Assembly (NCBI RefSeq): GCF_048771995.1
Contig: NC_133025.1
Location: 620,001-684,000, forward strand
Source: Taeniopygia guttata
Lineage: Eukaryota > Chordata > Aves > Passeriformes > Estrildidae
Direction of reading: 5' to 3'
DNA: 64,000 bases
The notes below the pieces were generated by a model. The model had not been told where the DNA came from and made no database searches. It was given only the letters and a program-made list of their open reading frames with translations. Shown in pieces: positions 23,880 through 36,549 of the stretch (position 1 is the stretch's first letter; every line of letters begins with the position of its first letter). The position numbers were made by a program, and so were the translations under genes.

Positions 23880-25062
23880 GCCACCCCCCGGGTCACGCTG
23901 ACCCCTCGGTCACAACGACGCATCGGCCATGCCAAACCTTTGGCCACACCGACCCCTCGGCCACGCCAATCCCAGGGTCACACCGACCCCTCGGCCACGC
24001 CAACCCCTCGGCTGTGCCGACCCCTCGGCCACATTGACCCCTCGGCCACACCGACCCCTCGGCCACGCCAAGCCATTGGCCGTGCCAACCCCTCGGCCGT
24101 GCTTTGGCCACGCCAACCCATTGGCCAGGCTGGCCCCTTGACCACACTGACCCCTCGGCCATGCCAAGCCACTGGCCGTGCCAAACCCTTGGTCAGTCTC
24201 AGACCATGGACCCCTGAGCCACACTGACCCCTCAGCCACACTGACCCCCCAGCTGTGCTGACCCTTTGGGCACCCTTGGCCATGCCAAGCCCTCGGCCAC
24301 GCCAACCCATCGGCCGTGCCGACCCCTTGACCACCCTTTGGCCCCTCGGCCACGCCAACCCATCGGCCACGCTGACCCCTCGGCCACGCCAATCCGTTGG
24401 CTGTGCCAAGTCCTTGACCGCGCCTCAGCCCTTTGGCCACGCCAATCTTTCGGCCATGCCAACCCCTCGGCCGTGCCGACCCCTTGGACACCCCTTGGCC
24501 CTTTGGCCGTGCCAACCCATCGGCCACGTTGATCCTTTGGCCATGCCAACCCATTGGCCGTGCCAGTTCATCGGCCATGTTGACCCCTTGGCCATGCCAA
24601 CCCCTTGGCCGTGTTGACCCCTTGGCCACGCCAACCCATCGGCCGTGCCGACCCTTTGCGCCCCTTGGCTACACCAACCCCTTGGCCATGCCAATCCATT
24701 GGCCGTGCCAAGCCCTTGACCACCCCTCGGCCGTGCCAACCCGGTGGCCGCGTTGACCCCTTGGCCATGCCACGCCATTGGCCACGCCAAGAGCTTCACC
24801 ACCCCTTTGCCAGGCAAACCCACCGGCCGCGCCGACCCCTCGGCCGCGCCAACCCATCAGCCATGCCAAGCCCTCGACCACCCCTCGGCCGTGCCGGCCC
24901 CTCGGCCACGCCAAAAGCTCGGCCACGCCAACCCATTGGCCGCGCTGACCCTTTGAGCACCGCTTGGCCTCTCGGCCACGCCGACCCCTCGACCACGGCT
25001 CGGCCACGCCAACCCCTCGGCCGCGCCGCCCCCGGCCACGCCGCCCCCGGGCCGCGGCGGTA
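23880..25062. repeat. 1.2-kb CGGCCACGCCAACCC minisatellite
   Basis: Long array of GGCCACGCCAACCC, TCGGCCGTGCCGACCCC and TTGGCCATGCCAACCC blocks. It ends abruptly at about 25062 where unique sequence resumes. Confidence 0.92.
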
Positions 25063-25680
25063 ACTGTGATTCCTCTCATGGCTTCTCCACCACTCGGGTT
25101 TTTCCGCTGTACAAAGGGAGACACTTTTCCTTTTCTTTTCCCCCTCTGCTTCCAAAGGGGGGATTTTTTTTCCCCCCTCTCCGAGCTGTCGATATTTTTC
25201 CGTTGTCCAGCCCGGCACCATCGCCCCCCTCCATCCGCCCGACCGTGACAAAGAGCAGAACCCCCTCGGGTCACTCGGCTCCCGGGGGGGACAATGGCCC
25301 CACCGGTCCCATCGGTGGCGGGGCCGCTGTCCGGCCACGCGCCCACCGCCCATGCATGTGCCACCCCTCACGCCCGCTGCATGTGCACAGCCCGGCCCCG
25401 CCACGCTCCCGGTTCCGTCCCCCCAGCCGGACTCACCTGTGGGTTTTCGTTCCGTTTTTAATTTCCCAGGGTCAGTTTGACTTCACCCTTAATTTTGTAT
25501 GGATTTTCGGAGGAGCTTTCTCCTTCTCCGGAGTCACGGAGGTGCGGCCATTCGCCTCCCGCCCTTGACGTTGTGATACACATCCCCCACAGAGATCTAT
25601 GTTTCTTATATTATATTATTATTATTAATTATTATTATTATTATGTAATAAATTTATAAGAAAGCTCTGCCTCGTCCTGT
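25063..25680 (+). other. Unique UTR-like segment, probable distal SHANK3 3' UTR
   Basis: Non-repetitive stretch with T-rich tracts, TAATTTTGTATGGATTTTC, GTTGTGATACACATCC and an ATTATT-rich run ending in a canonical poly(A) signal. It looks like the end of a real + strand transcript. The nearest + strand gene is SHANK3, so this may be its distal 3' UTR separated from the stop by inserted minisatellites or by an intron. It could instead end an unrecognised non-coding transcript. Confidence 0.45.
25647..25652 (+). terminator. Distal poly(A) signal AATAAA
   Basis: GTAATAAATTTATAAG follows an (ATT)n run and precedes a GU-rich region (CTCGTCCTGTGGTCG) about 25 bases downstream. This is a stronger overall poly(A) context than the proximal one at 16871. 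Confidence 0.6.
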
Positions 25681-25754
25681 GGTCGCTCAGATGTCGGGGT
25701 GGTCCCGGCCAAGGGGGGATGAGGGGGGACAACGGGAGCCCCCAAAGGACAGAG

Positions 25755-26230
25755 CCCCCGTGGGTGAATTTTGGGATGTCCACAGATGAATTTTGGGATG
25801 TCCCCGGTTGAATTTTGGAGCAGCCTTGGCTGAATTTTGGGGTGTTCCTGGATGAGATTTGGGGTATCCCTGGCTAAATTTTGGGATCTTCCTGGCTGAA
25901 ATTTGAGGTCTGCCAGATGACTTTTGGGGTGTTCCCGGAGGAGTTTCGAGGTGCTCCTGGATAAATTTTGGGGTGTTCCCGGCTGAATTTTGGGATATTC
26001 CTGGATGAACTTTGGGGTATCCCTGGCTGAATTTTGGGGTATCCCTGAGTAAGATTTGGGGTGTTCCTGGATGGGATTTGGGGTGTCTCTGGGTGAATTT
26101 TAGAGTTTCCTGAGTGAATTTTGGGCTGCTCCTGGGTAAGTTTTGGGGTGTCCCTGGGTGGGTTTTGGGGTGCCCTGGGTAAGTTTTGGGGTGTCCCTGG
26201 GTGAGTTTTGGGGTGCCCTGGCTCCCACAG
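25755..26230. repeat. GAATTTTGGGGTGTCCCTGG minisatellite
   Basis: About 19 copies of a roughly 24-bp unit containing GAATTTTGGGGTGT and CCTGGATGA. Intergenic between the two convergent genes. Confidence 0.88.
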
Positions 26231-26399
26231 GTGCCACACCAATGGCACGATGCCACTGTCCCCAGTGTCACACCTCCAGCACGTCCCGGCCACCCGCTGG
26301 TGTCCCCAGAGCCAGGGGGAACACTCGAGGGTCACAGCCAAGGGACAAAGGGACAGGGAAGGGGCTGGGGGTCCCCACTTGTCTGGGTGTCCCCAACTT

Positions 26400-27640
26400 C
26401 CCTGGGTGTCCCACCTCGCTCCGGATGTCCCCAGCAATGTCCCAACACTGTCCCAGCAGTGTCCCCACCCCCAGCACCGTTCCCAGCAGTGCCCGGAGTT
26501 GTCCCAAACACTGTGCCCGGCAACTGTCCCCAGAAGTGTCCCCAACAGTGTCCCACAGTGCCCCAACTCTGTCCCCGACACTGTCCTGAGCAGTGCACCA
26601 GCACTGTCCCCGCAGTGTCCCGCCCCTGTCCCCGCAGTGTCCCCATCCCCGTCCCACCCCGTCCTCATCCCTGTCCCATTCCTGTCCCCGCAGTGTCCCC
26701 ATCCCTGTCCCATCCCTGTCCCAACCCTGTCCCACCCCTGTCCCACCCTGTCCCATCTGTCCATACCCCTGTCCCCAGCAGTGTCCCCATCCCTGTCCCC
26801 AGCAGTGTCCCCATCCCTGTCCCACCCCTGACCCCATCCCTGTCCCATTCCTGTCCCCGCAGTGTCCCCATCCCTGTCCCCGCAGTGTCCCCAGCAGTGT
26901 CCATCCCCTGTCCCCATCCCTGTCCCAATCCTTGTCCCACCTTGTCCCGTTCTTGTCCCCATCCCTGTCCCATTCCTGTCCCCGCAGTGTCCCCAGCAGT
27001 GTCCGTCCCCTGTCCCCACAATGTCCCAATCCTTGTCCCACCCTGTCCCCATCCTTGTCCCGACCCTGTCCCACCCCTGTCCCCAGCAGTGTCCCCAACC
27101 CTGTCCCACCCTGTCCCCATCCTTGTCCCGCCCCTGTCCTACCCATGTCCCCACCCCTGTGCCACCCTGTCCCACACATGTCCCCAGCAATGTCCCAATC
27201 CTTGTCCCACTCTGTCCTCATCCTTGTCCCGCCCCTGTCCCCATCCCTGTCCCATTCCTGTCCCCGCAGTGTCCCCAGCAGTGTCCGTCCCCTGTCCCCG
27301 CAGTGTCCCCGCCTCTGTCCCAACCCTGTCCCGAGCAGTGTCCCCATCCCTGCCCCTGTCCCCATCCTTGTTCCCCCTCTGTCCCACCCCTGTGTCACCC
27401 TGTCCCGCCCCCGTCCTCATCCCTGTCCCACCCCTGTCCCCATCCTTGTCCCACCTTGTCCCGTTCCTGTCCCCATCCCTGTCCCAGCCGTGTCCCCGCA
27501 GTGTCCCCACCCCTGTCCCCCCTGTCCCCCCCGTCCCCGCGGTGTCCCCAACCCCATCCCACCCCTGTCCTGCCCCTGTCCCCCGTCCCCACCCCGTCCC
27601 CGCGCTGTCCCCGCGCTGTCCCCCCGCTGTCCCCAGCTCA
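26400..27640. repeat. CCCTGTCCC minisatellite downstream of MAPK8IP2
   Basis: Repeats of CCCCATCCCTGTCCC, CCCCGCAGTGTCCC and CCACCCTGTCCC. It stops right at the MAPK8IP2 poly(A) region. The 26240-26400 stretch before it is unique with nothing recognised. Confidence 0.9.
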
Positions 27641-27654
27641 CACCAAGCATATAT

Positions 27655-27660
27655 TTTATT
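27655..27660 (-). terminator. MAPK8IP2: MAPK8IP2 poly(A) signal AATAAA
   Basis: TTTATT on the + strand is AATAAA on the minus strand (CAATAAAATATATGCTTGG), about 1.2 kb after the MAPK8IP2 stop codon and the first canonical hexamer I find on that strand. The GC-rich repeat begins immediately beyond it. Confidence 0.75.
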
Positions 27661-28159
27661 GAAAGACCAAGTGGGTGACAACGGCGTGGGGACACAGCCG
27701 GGCTGGCGCGTGGCTCGGGGGCTCCTCGGGCTGCTGAGCGCGGATAAACACCGGGACATCGAGCGGGTGGCGATAGAGTCACGATAGCGCTGGCGACAGG
27801 GCCGAAGCGAGGGACCACCAGGCACAGCAGTGAGGGGGGGGCGGCCCCGGGACCCCCCCGGCCCGAGCTCGGTGGTGGCAGGGGAGGGGACAGCCGGGGA
27901 CACCGACACGAGGGGCAGCACACCCGGGGCGGGGCTGGGGGCGGCTCTGGGGGATCCCCGTTCCTTTGGGGGTGTCCCCCCCCCTCCCCCCGAGCTGCCA
28001 CCGGACCCCCCCCCGGTGTCCCCGGTGCCACCCGGGATGGCCGTGCTCATGCAGGGGGGGCTGCTCGGGCAGTGTCACCTCCCCCCCACACTGTGTCACC
28101 CCCCGAGGGGACCCCCGCACCCCCGAGAGGTGGGGGGGGGTGGGAGAGGGGGGGCAGAG

Positions 28160-28860
28160 CTTTTGGGGTCACACACGGACTCCCTGGGGTCACACAGAGT
28201 CCCCAGGGTGACACCAAATCTCTGGGGTGGCACAGGGTCCTCAGGGGTGACACCGGGTCCCCGGGGGTGACACCGAGAGTCTCTGGGGGTCACAAGGTCC
28301 CCACAGGTGACACCGAGTCCCTGGGGTCACACTGAGCCCCTAAAGGGTGACAGAATCCCTGGGGATGACACTGAGCCCCTGACTGGCTGACACCAAGTCC
28401 CTGGGGTGGCCCCGAGTCCCGGGGGTCACACAGAGTCCCTGGGGGTGACACTGAGCCCCTGACTGGGTGACAGAATCCCTGGGGGTGACACAGAGTCCCT
28501 GGGGGTGACACTGAGCCCCTGACTGGGTGACAGAATCCCTGGGGGTGACACAGAGTCCCTGGCTGGGTGACCCCAAGGCCCCGGGGGTGACACCGAGCCC
28601 CTGGGGGTGACAGAGTCCCTGGGGTGGCCCTGAGTCCCAGGGGTCACACAGAGTCCCTAAGGGTGACAGAATCCCTGGGGGTGACACTGAGCCCCTAAAG
28701 GGTGACAGAATCCCTGGGGTCACAGAGAGTCCCTGGGGCCATTCAGAAAGTTTCTGGGGGTGACACCGAATCCCGGGGGTGACCCCAAATCCCGGGGGTG
28801 ACCCCAAATCCCGGGGGTGGCCCCGAGCCCCGGGGGTGAGTGACACCGAGCCCCGGGGGT
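28160..28860. repeat. Minisatellite inside MAPK8IP2 3' UTR
   Basis: About 30 copies of a roughly 21-23-bp unit such as GAGTCCCTGGGGGTGACAC and GACTGGGTGACAGAATCCC. It starts about 25 bases after the stop codon. Confidence 0.88.
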
Positions 28861-28885
28861 GACCCCAAGCCCAGGGTGGTGGCCC

Positions 28886-28958
28886 CTACTCCAGGTAGAT
28901 GTCCTCTGTGGGGCAGGCGTACTCCAGGTGCTCCTGGAAATATTCCTGGAACGCTCGG
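28886..28958 (-). CDS. MAPK8IP2: MAPK8IP2 exon 13 (C-terminus and stop)
   Basis: 73 nt encoding [23 protein letters not shown] and TAG. The CPTEDIYLE tail binds the TPR domain of kinesin light chain in JIP1/JIP2. Acceptor GTGCCCCCCAG. Confidence 0.97.
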
Positions 28959-31900
28959 CTGGGGGGCACCGCGGGCACGGGGGGTCAGCCGGGCCGGGGG
29001 GCACCGAGCCTGGCACCCCCAGACCCACCGACCCACCGGGAGCCACAGTCCCCCAAACTGGGCACAGCCCGACCCACAGTGCCCCAAACCTGGCACAGCC
29101 CAACCCACAGCCCCCCCAGACCCCCAAACCGGGCACAGCCCCCCCAGACCCCCAAACCTGGCACAGCCCGACCCACAGTGCCCCAAACCTGGCACAGCCC
29201 AACCCACAGCCCCCCCAGACCCCCCAATCCCCTGGCACCCCAATCCCTGTGAGTCCTGATCCCCTGGCACCCCGACCCCCCCAAAACCTCCAGCCCCAAT
29301 ACCCCCATGCCCCCTATGCCACCCCACACCCCCCATGTCCCGGTGTGCCCCCCATGTCCCCGCGGTGTCGGGGTGTCCCCCCGGTGTCCCCTCCATGTCC
29401 CCATGTCCCGGTGTCCCCCTGTGTCCTCCATGTCCTGGTGTCCCCCCATATCCCCCGTGTCCCCATATCCCGGTGTCCCCCCCCATGTCCCGCCCGTGTC
29501 CCGGTGTCCCCGGTGTCCCTGTGCCCCCCATGTCCCCCCATATCCCCCATGTCCCCATGTCCCGGTGCCCCCCCCATGTCCCAGTGTCCCGGTGTCCCCC
29601 CCATGTCCCTGTGTCCCTGCACCCCCCATGTCCCCCATGTCATGGTGTCCCCCGCCATGTCCCAGTGTCCCTCCCCATGTCCCCATATCCCGGTGTCCCC
29701 CCATGTCCCCATATCCCGGTGTCCCCCCATATCCCCCATGCCCCCCCGTGTCCCGGTGTCCCTGCGCCCCCCATGTCCCCATGTCCCGGTGTCCCGGTGT
29801 CCCCCCCATGTCCCCGGGTGTCAGGGTGTCCCCCCATGTCCCGGTGTCCCCTCCATGTCCCCATGTCCCCGTGTCCCGGTGTCCCCCCCATGTCCCCCAT
29901 GTCCTGGTGTCCCCCCCATGTCCCCGTGTCCCCATGTCCCAGTGTCCCGGTGTCCCCATGTCCCAGTGTCCCCCCATGTCCCGGTGTCCCCCCCCATGTC
30001 CCCATGTCCCCATGTCCCCATGTCCCAGTGTCCCCCCCATGTCCCAGTGTCTCCATGTCCCCCATGCCCCAATGTCCCCCCATATCCCGGTGTCCCCCCC
30101 ATATCCCTTATGTCCCCATGTCCCCCATATCCCCCCATGTCCTGGTGTCCCCCCATGTCCCCATGTCCCGGTGTCCCCTCATATCCCAGTGTCCCCCCCA
30201 TGTCCCCATGTCCCGGTGTCCCAGTGTCCCCCCAGGTCCCCATGTCCCAGTTTCCCCCCATGTCCCTGTGTCCCCCCCATGTCCCAGTGTCCCCATGTCC
30301 CCCATGTCCCGGTGTCCCCCCATATCTCCCATGTCCCCATGTCCCGGTGTCCCGGTGTCGTCCCCATGTCCCCATGTCCCTGCGCCCCCCATATCCCGGT
30401 GTCCCCCCCATGTCCCCATGTCCCCCCATGTCCCCGCGGTGTCGGGGTGTCCCCCCATGTCCCCGCGGTGTCCCCAGCGTACCCCACGCACTCCGCCACG
30501 TGTCTCATGGACTCCTGGGACACGAAGACGTGGCAGGCGAAGCGGCTCAGCACCGGGTGTTTGGTGATGAACCCGAAATAGCTGCGGGGGTTTGGGGGTC
30601 CGGGCTCAGGGGGGCACCCCAAAACCTGCCCCGGCCGGGCTCAGGGGGGCACCCCAAAACCTGCCCGGGCCGGGCCCTGCCGGGGGGGCACCCCAAAACC
30701 TGCCCGGGCCGGGCCCTGCCGGGGGGGCACCCCAAAACCTGCCCGGGCCGGGCCCTGCCAGGGGGGCACCCCCAGAGCCCCCCCAGGGCCAGCCCGGGGC
30801 ACCGGGACGGGCGGGGGGCACCGGGGTGGCAGCCAGGGTGGGGTCAGGGTCACTTGGGGTGTCCCCGGGTGGGCTGGGGGTCACTTGGGGTACCCCTAAA
30901 TTGGGTGGGGGTCACTTGGTGGGCCTATGATAGAGTGGGGGTCACTTGGGGTACCCCTGGGTGGGCTGGGGGATCACTTGTGGGAACCCCTGGGTGAGCT
31001 GGGGGTCATTTGGGGTGTCATTGGATGGGCTGGGGGTCCCTTGGGGTACCCCTGGATGGGCTGGGGGGCACTCGGGGTGCCCATGGATGGGCTGGGGGTC
31101 ACTTGGGGTGCCCCTGGGTGGGCTGGGGGTCTCTTGGGGTGTCCCTGGGTGGGCTGGGGGTCATTTGGGGTGCCTATGATAGAGTGGGGTGTCACTTGGG
31201 GTGCCCCTGGGTGGGGTGAAGGTCCTCTGGGGTGTCCCTGGGTGGGCTCAGGGTCACTTGGGGTGCCCCTGGGTGGGCTGGGGGTCACTTGGGGTGTCCC
31301 TGGCAGGGTGGGGGTCACTTGGGTTGTCCCTGGGTGGACTGGGGGTCATTTCGAGTGCCCCTGGGTGGACTGGGGGTCACTTGGGGTGCCTATGATAGAG
31401 TGGGGGTGTCCCTTGGGGTGTCCCTGGGTGGGCTGGGGGTTACTTGGGGTGCCCCTGGGTGGGGTGAGGGTCACTTGGGGTGTCCCTGGGTGGGCTGGGG
31501 GTCACTTGGGGTACCCCTGGGTGGGGTGAAGGTCCCTTGGGGTGTCCCTGGGTGGGCTGGGGGTCACTTGGGGTGTCCCTGGGAGGGCTGGGGGTCACTT
31601 GGGGTGCCCCTGGGTGGGCTGGGGGTCACTTGGGGTGCCCCTGGGTGGAGTGGGGGTCAATTGGGGTACCCCTGGATGGGCTCAGGGTCACTTGGGGTAC
31701 CCCTGGATGGGGTGAAGGTCCTTTGGGGTGTCCCTGGGTGGGCTGGGGGTCACTTGGGGTACCCCTGGGTGGGCTGGGGGTCACTTGGGGTGCATTCAGG
31801 GTCACTTGGGGTGTCCCTGGGTGGGCTGGGGATCACTTGGGGTGCCCCTGGGTGGGCTGGGGATCACTTGGGGTACCCCTGGGTGGGCTCAGGGTCACTT

Positions 31901-34900
31901 GGGGTGTCCCTGGGTGGGCCGGGGGTCCCTTGGGGTACCCCTGGATGGGGTGAAGGTCCTTTGGGGTGTCCCTGGGTGGGCTGAGGGTCACTTGGGGTGT
32001 CCCTGGATGGGCTGGGGGTCACTTTGGGGTACCCCTGGGTGGGGTGGGGGTCCCTTGGAGTGCCCCTGGGTGGGCTCAGGGTCACTTGGGGTACCCCTGG
32101 GTGGGGTGAAGGTCCCTTGGGGTGTCCCTGGGTGGGGCTGGGATCCTTTGGGGTGCTGCTGGATGGGGTGAGGGTCCCTTGGGGTGTCCCTGGGTGGGCT
32201 GGGGGTCACTTGGGGTACCCCTGGCAGGGTGAGGGTCCCTTGGGGTGCCCCTGAATTGGGTGGGGGTCACTTGGGGTACCCCTGAATTGGGTGAGGGTCA
32301 CTTGGGGTGTCTCTGGATGGGCTCAGGGTCACTTGGGGTGTCCCTGGTAGGGTGAAGGTCCTTTGGGGTGCCCCTGGGTGGGCTGGGGGGCACTTGGGGT
32401 GCCTATGATAGAGTGGGGGTGTCCCTTGGGGTACCCCTGGGTGGGATGGGGGTCACTTAGGGTACCCCTGGGTGAGCTGGGGGTCACTTGGGGTGCCCCT
32501 GGGTGGGCTCAGGGTCACTTGGGGTGTCCCTGGATGGGGTGGAGGTCACTTGGGGTACCCCTGGGTGGGGTCAGGGTCACTTGGGGTGCCCCTGGCAGGG
32601 TGGGGGTGTCCCTTGGGGTGTCCCTGGATGGGGAGGGGGTGTCTCGGGGCACCCCTCGATGGGGTGGGGGTGTCTTGGGGTGCCCCTGGCAGGGTGGGGG
32701 TGTCTCGGGGCGCCCCTCGATGGGGTGGGGGTGTCTCGGGGTGCCCCTGGGCAGACTGGGGGTGCCCCTGGCAGGGTGGGGGTGTCTCGGGGTGCCCCTG
32801 GCAGGGTGGGGGTGCCCCTGGCAGGGTGGGGGTGTCTCACCAGCTGTTGCGGGGGTGGCACCCGCAGAAGGAGATGTTCTTCATCTGGAAGAAGTGGCTG
32901 CAGCGCTCGAACTGCGGCGGGAGGGGGCACGGTCGGTTCTGGGGGTCCAGAGCCCCCCAAAATCTCTGGCCCCCCCTCAGCATCGGCCCCCAAACCCACA
33001 GCCCTGCACCTCCTGGGCACCCCCAAACCCAGACCCCTGAGCCCCCCCAAACACACCCCCCACTTTTCTCCTCTCCTGGTCACCCCAAACCTTCTCCTGT
33101 CCCCTCCTGGTCACCCCCAAACCTTCTCCTGTCCCCTCCTGGTCACCCCCAAACCTTCTCCTATCCCAGCCTGGTGCCCCCAAACCTTCTCCTGTCCCAT
33201 CCTGGTGCCCCCAAACCTTCTCCTGCACCCTCCTGGTCACCCCCAAACCTTCTCCTGCATCCTCCTGGTCACCCCCAAACCTTCTCCTGTCCCCTCTTGG
33301 TCACCCCCAAAGCTTCTCCTGCATCCTCCTGGTCACCCCCAAACCTTCTCCTGTCCCCTCCTGGTCACCCCCATTCCCCTTCCATGCCCCCCTGGTCACC
33401 CCAAACCTTGTCCTGTCCCCTCCTCATCCCCCCAGACCATCTCCTGTCCCCTCCGTGTCACCCCAAACCTTCTCCTGTCCCCTCCTGGTCACCCCCATTC
33501 CCCTTCCATGCCCCCCTGGTCACCCCAAACCTTCTCCTGCACCCTCCTGGTCACCCCCAAACCTTCTCCTGTCCCATCCTGGTGCCCCCAAACCTTCTCC
33601 TGTCCCCCTCCTGGTCACCCCCATTCCCCTTCCATGCCCCCCTGGTCACCCCAAAGCTTCTCCTGTCCCCTCCTCATCCCCCCAGACCATCTCCTGTCCC
33701 ATCCTGGTCACCCCCAAACCTTCTCCTGTCCCATCCTGGTGCCCCCAAACCTTCTCCTGTCCCATCCTGGTCACCCCCATTCCCCTTCCATGCCCCTCTG
33801 GTCACCCCAAAGCTTCTCCTGTCCCCTCCTCATCCCCCCAGACCATCTCCTGTCCCCTCCTGGTGCCCCCAAACCTTCTCCTGTCCCATCCTGGTCACCC
33901 CCAAACCTTCTCCTGTCCCCTCCTGGTCACCCCCAAACCTTCTCCTGTCCCCTCCTGGTCACCCCCATTCCCCTTCCATGCCCCCCTGGTCACCCCAAAC
34001 CTTGTCCTGTCCCCTCCTCATCCCCCCAGACCATCTCCTGTCCCCTCCGTGTCACCCCAAACCTTCTCCTGTCCCCTCCTGGTCACCCCCATTCCCCTTC
34101 CATGCCCCCCTGGTCACCCCAAACCTTCTCCTGTCCCCTCCTGGTCACCCCCAAACCTTCTCCTGTCCCATCCTGGTGCCCCCAAACCTTCTCCTGTCCC
34201 CCTCCTGGTCACCCCCATTCCCCTTCCATGCCCCCCTGGTCACCCCAAAGCTTCTCCTGTCCCCTCCTCATCCCCCCAGACCATCTCCTGTCCCATCCTG
34301 GTCACCCCCAAACCTTCTCCTGTCCCCTCCTGGTCACCCCCATTCCCCTTCCATGCCCCTCTGGTCACCCCAAAGCTTCTCCTGTCCCCTCCTCATCCCC
34401 CCAGACCATCTCCTGTCCCCTCCTGGTGCCCCCAAACCTTCTCCTGTCCCATCCTGGTCACCCCCAAACCTTCTCCTGCACCCTCCTAGTGCCCCCAAAC
34501 CTTCTCCTGTCCCCTCCTGGTCACCCCTATTCCCCTTCCATGCCCCCCTGGTCACCCCCAAACCTTCTCCTGTTCCCTCCTCATCCCCCCAAACCTTCTC
34601 CTATCCCCTCCTGGTCACCCCTAAACCTTCTCCTGTCCCCTCCTGGTGCCCCCAAACCTTCTCTTGTCCCCTTCTGGTGCCCCCAAACCTTCTCCTGTCC
34701 CATCCTGGTGCCCCCAAACCTTCTCCTGTCCCTCTCGGTGACCCGGTCCCTGTCCCCTCCCTGTCCCCGTCCCCTCCCTGTCCCCTCCCTGTCCTGTCCC
34801 CGTCCCGGTGTCGCACCTCGCGCTCGGGGCCGCACTCGGTGAGGCCGAGGACGAGTTTGATGCCCCTCAGTGTCACCTCCAGGTCACAGCTGGCCGGGGG

Positions 34901-36513
34901 CCGCAGGTGCACCGTGAGCTTCCGCGCCGTGGCGATCTGCGACACCGGGACACCGGGGGGACACCGGGACATGGGACACCGGGACACAGGGACAGAGGGA
35001 CAGCGGGACACAGGGACAGCGGGACAGAGGGACAGAGGGACACAGGGACAGAGGGACACAGGGACACAGGACAGAGGGACACAGGGACAGCGGGACACAG
35101 GGACACGGGGACAGAGGGACACGGGACAGAGGGACAGCGGGACAGAGGGACAGCGGGACACAGGGACAGAGGGACACAGGGACACGGGACAGAGGGACAG
35201 CGGGACAGAGGGACAGCGGGACACAGGGACACAGGGACAGCGGGACAGGGGACAGAGGGACACAGGGACACAGGGACACAGGGACACAGGGACAGCGGGA
35301 CAGCGGGACACGGGACAGAGGGACAGAGGGACAGAGGGACACAGGGACAGAGGGACACAGGGACAGAGGGACAGAGGGACACAGGGACACAGGGACAGAG
35401 GGACACAGGGACAGAGGGACAGCGGGACAGAGGGACACAGGGACACAGGGACACAGGACAGCGGCGGGGACCGGGCGGGAACAACGAGGGACATCCAACA
35501 TGAGAGAGGGAAAAAAAAAGGGAAAATCGGAAAAGGTAAAAATGGTTAAAGAGAAAAATTATATACATTTAAAATTATTAAAGGGAAAAAAAATAAAATC
35601 GTAAAAGGAAAAAATTATGTAAATTTAAAATTATAAAGGGTAAAATTAAAAAAATATTAAATCGTAAAAGGAAAAAATTATATAAATTTAAAATTATAAA
35701 GGGTAAAATTGTAAAAGATAAAATTGTAAAAGGTAGAAATGGTAAAAGGAAAAAATTATATAAATTTAAAATAATAAAGGGTAAAATTGTAAAAGGTAAA
35801 ATCGTAAAAGGCAAACATGGCAAAAGGAAAAAATTATATAAATTAAAAATTATAAAGGGTAAAATAAAAAAAGATAAATTCATAAAAGGTAAAAGCATAA
35901 AAGGTAAACATGGTAAAAGGAAAAAATTATATAAATTTAAAATTATAAAGGGTAAAAAAAAGATAAAAGCATAAAAGGTAAAAGCGTAAAAGGTAAACAT
36001 GGTAAAGGAAAAAATTATATAAATTTAAAATTATAAAGTGTAAAAAAAAAAAGATAAAATCGTAAAAGATAAAAGTGTAAAAGGAAAAAATTATGTAAAT
36101 TAAAAATTATAAAAGGTAAAATCATAAAAGGTAAACATGGTAAAAGGAAAAAATTATAACAGGTAAAAGTCATAAAAGGTAAAATACTAAAAGGTGAAAA
36201 CGTAAAAGGTAAAATTGTAAAAGGTAAAAATCATAAAAGGTAAAATAGTAAAAGGTAAAATTGTAGAAGATAAAATCATAAAGGTAAAAATCGTAAAAGG
36301 TAAAATTGTAAAGGGTGAAATCATAAAAAGTAAAAATCATAAAAGGTAAAATTATAAAAGGTAAAATCATAAAATGTAAAACCGTAAAGGTAAAATCACC
36401 AAAGGAAAAACTTATAAAAGAAAAGATTATAAAAGGTAAAAATCATAAATTTATTATTATTAATGGAATGTTCATAAGATCAACTGACAATTATTATTAT
36501 TATTATTATTATT

Positions 36514-36549
<36 letters not shown>

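Larger units (their letters stand above)
27640..28885 (-). other. MAPK8IP2: MAPK8IP2 3' UTR
   Basis: Region between the stop codon and the poly(A) signal. The part next to the signal (about 27650-28140) is unique and GC-rich. The part next to the stop (about 28160-28860) is a minisatellite. The extent is inferred from the signal. Confidence 0.65.

Noticed and set aside
16900..27640. ARSA or another gene between SHANK3 and MAPK8IP2
   Set aside because: No conserved sulfatase motif or other exon recognisable. The interval is almost entirely tandem arrays.
32472..35549. 1,025-codon open frame on +
   Set aside because: It runs across four different arrays and over exons 10 and 11 of MAPK8IP2 on the opposite strand. 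It is a repeat shadow.
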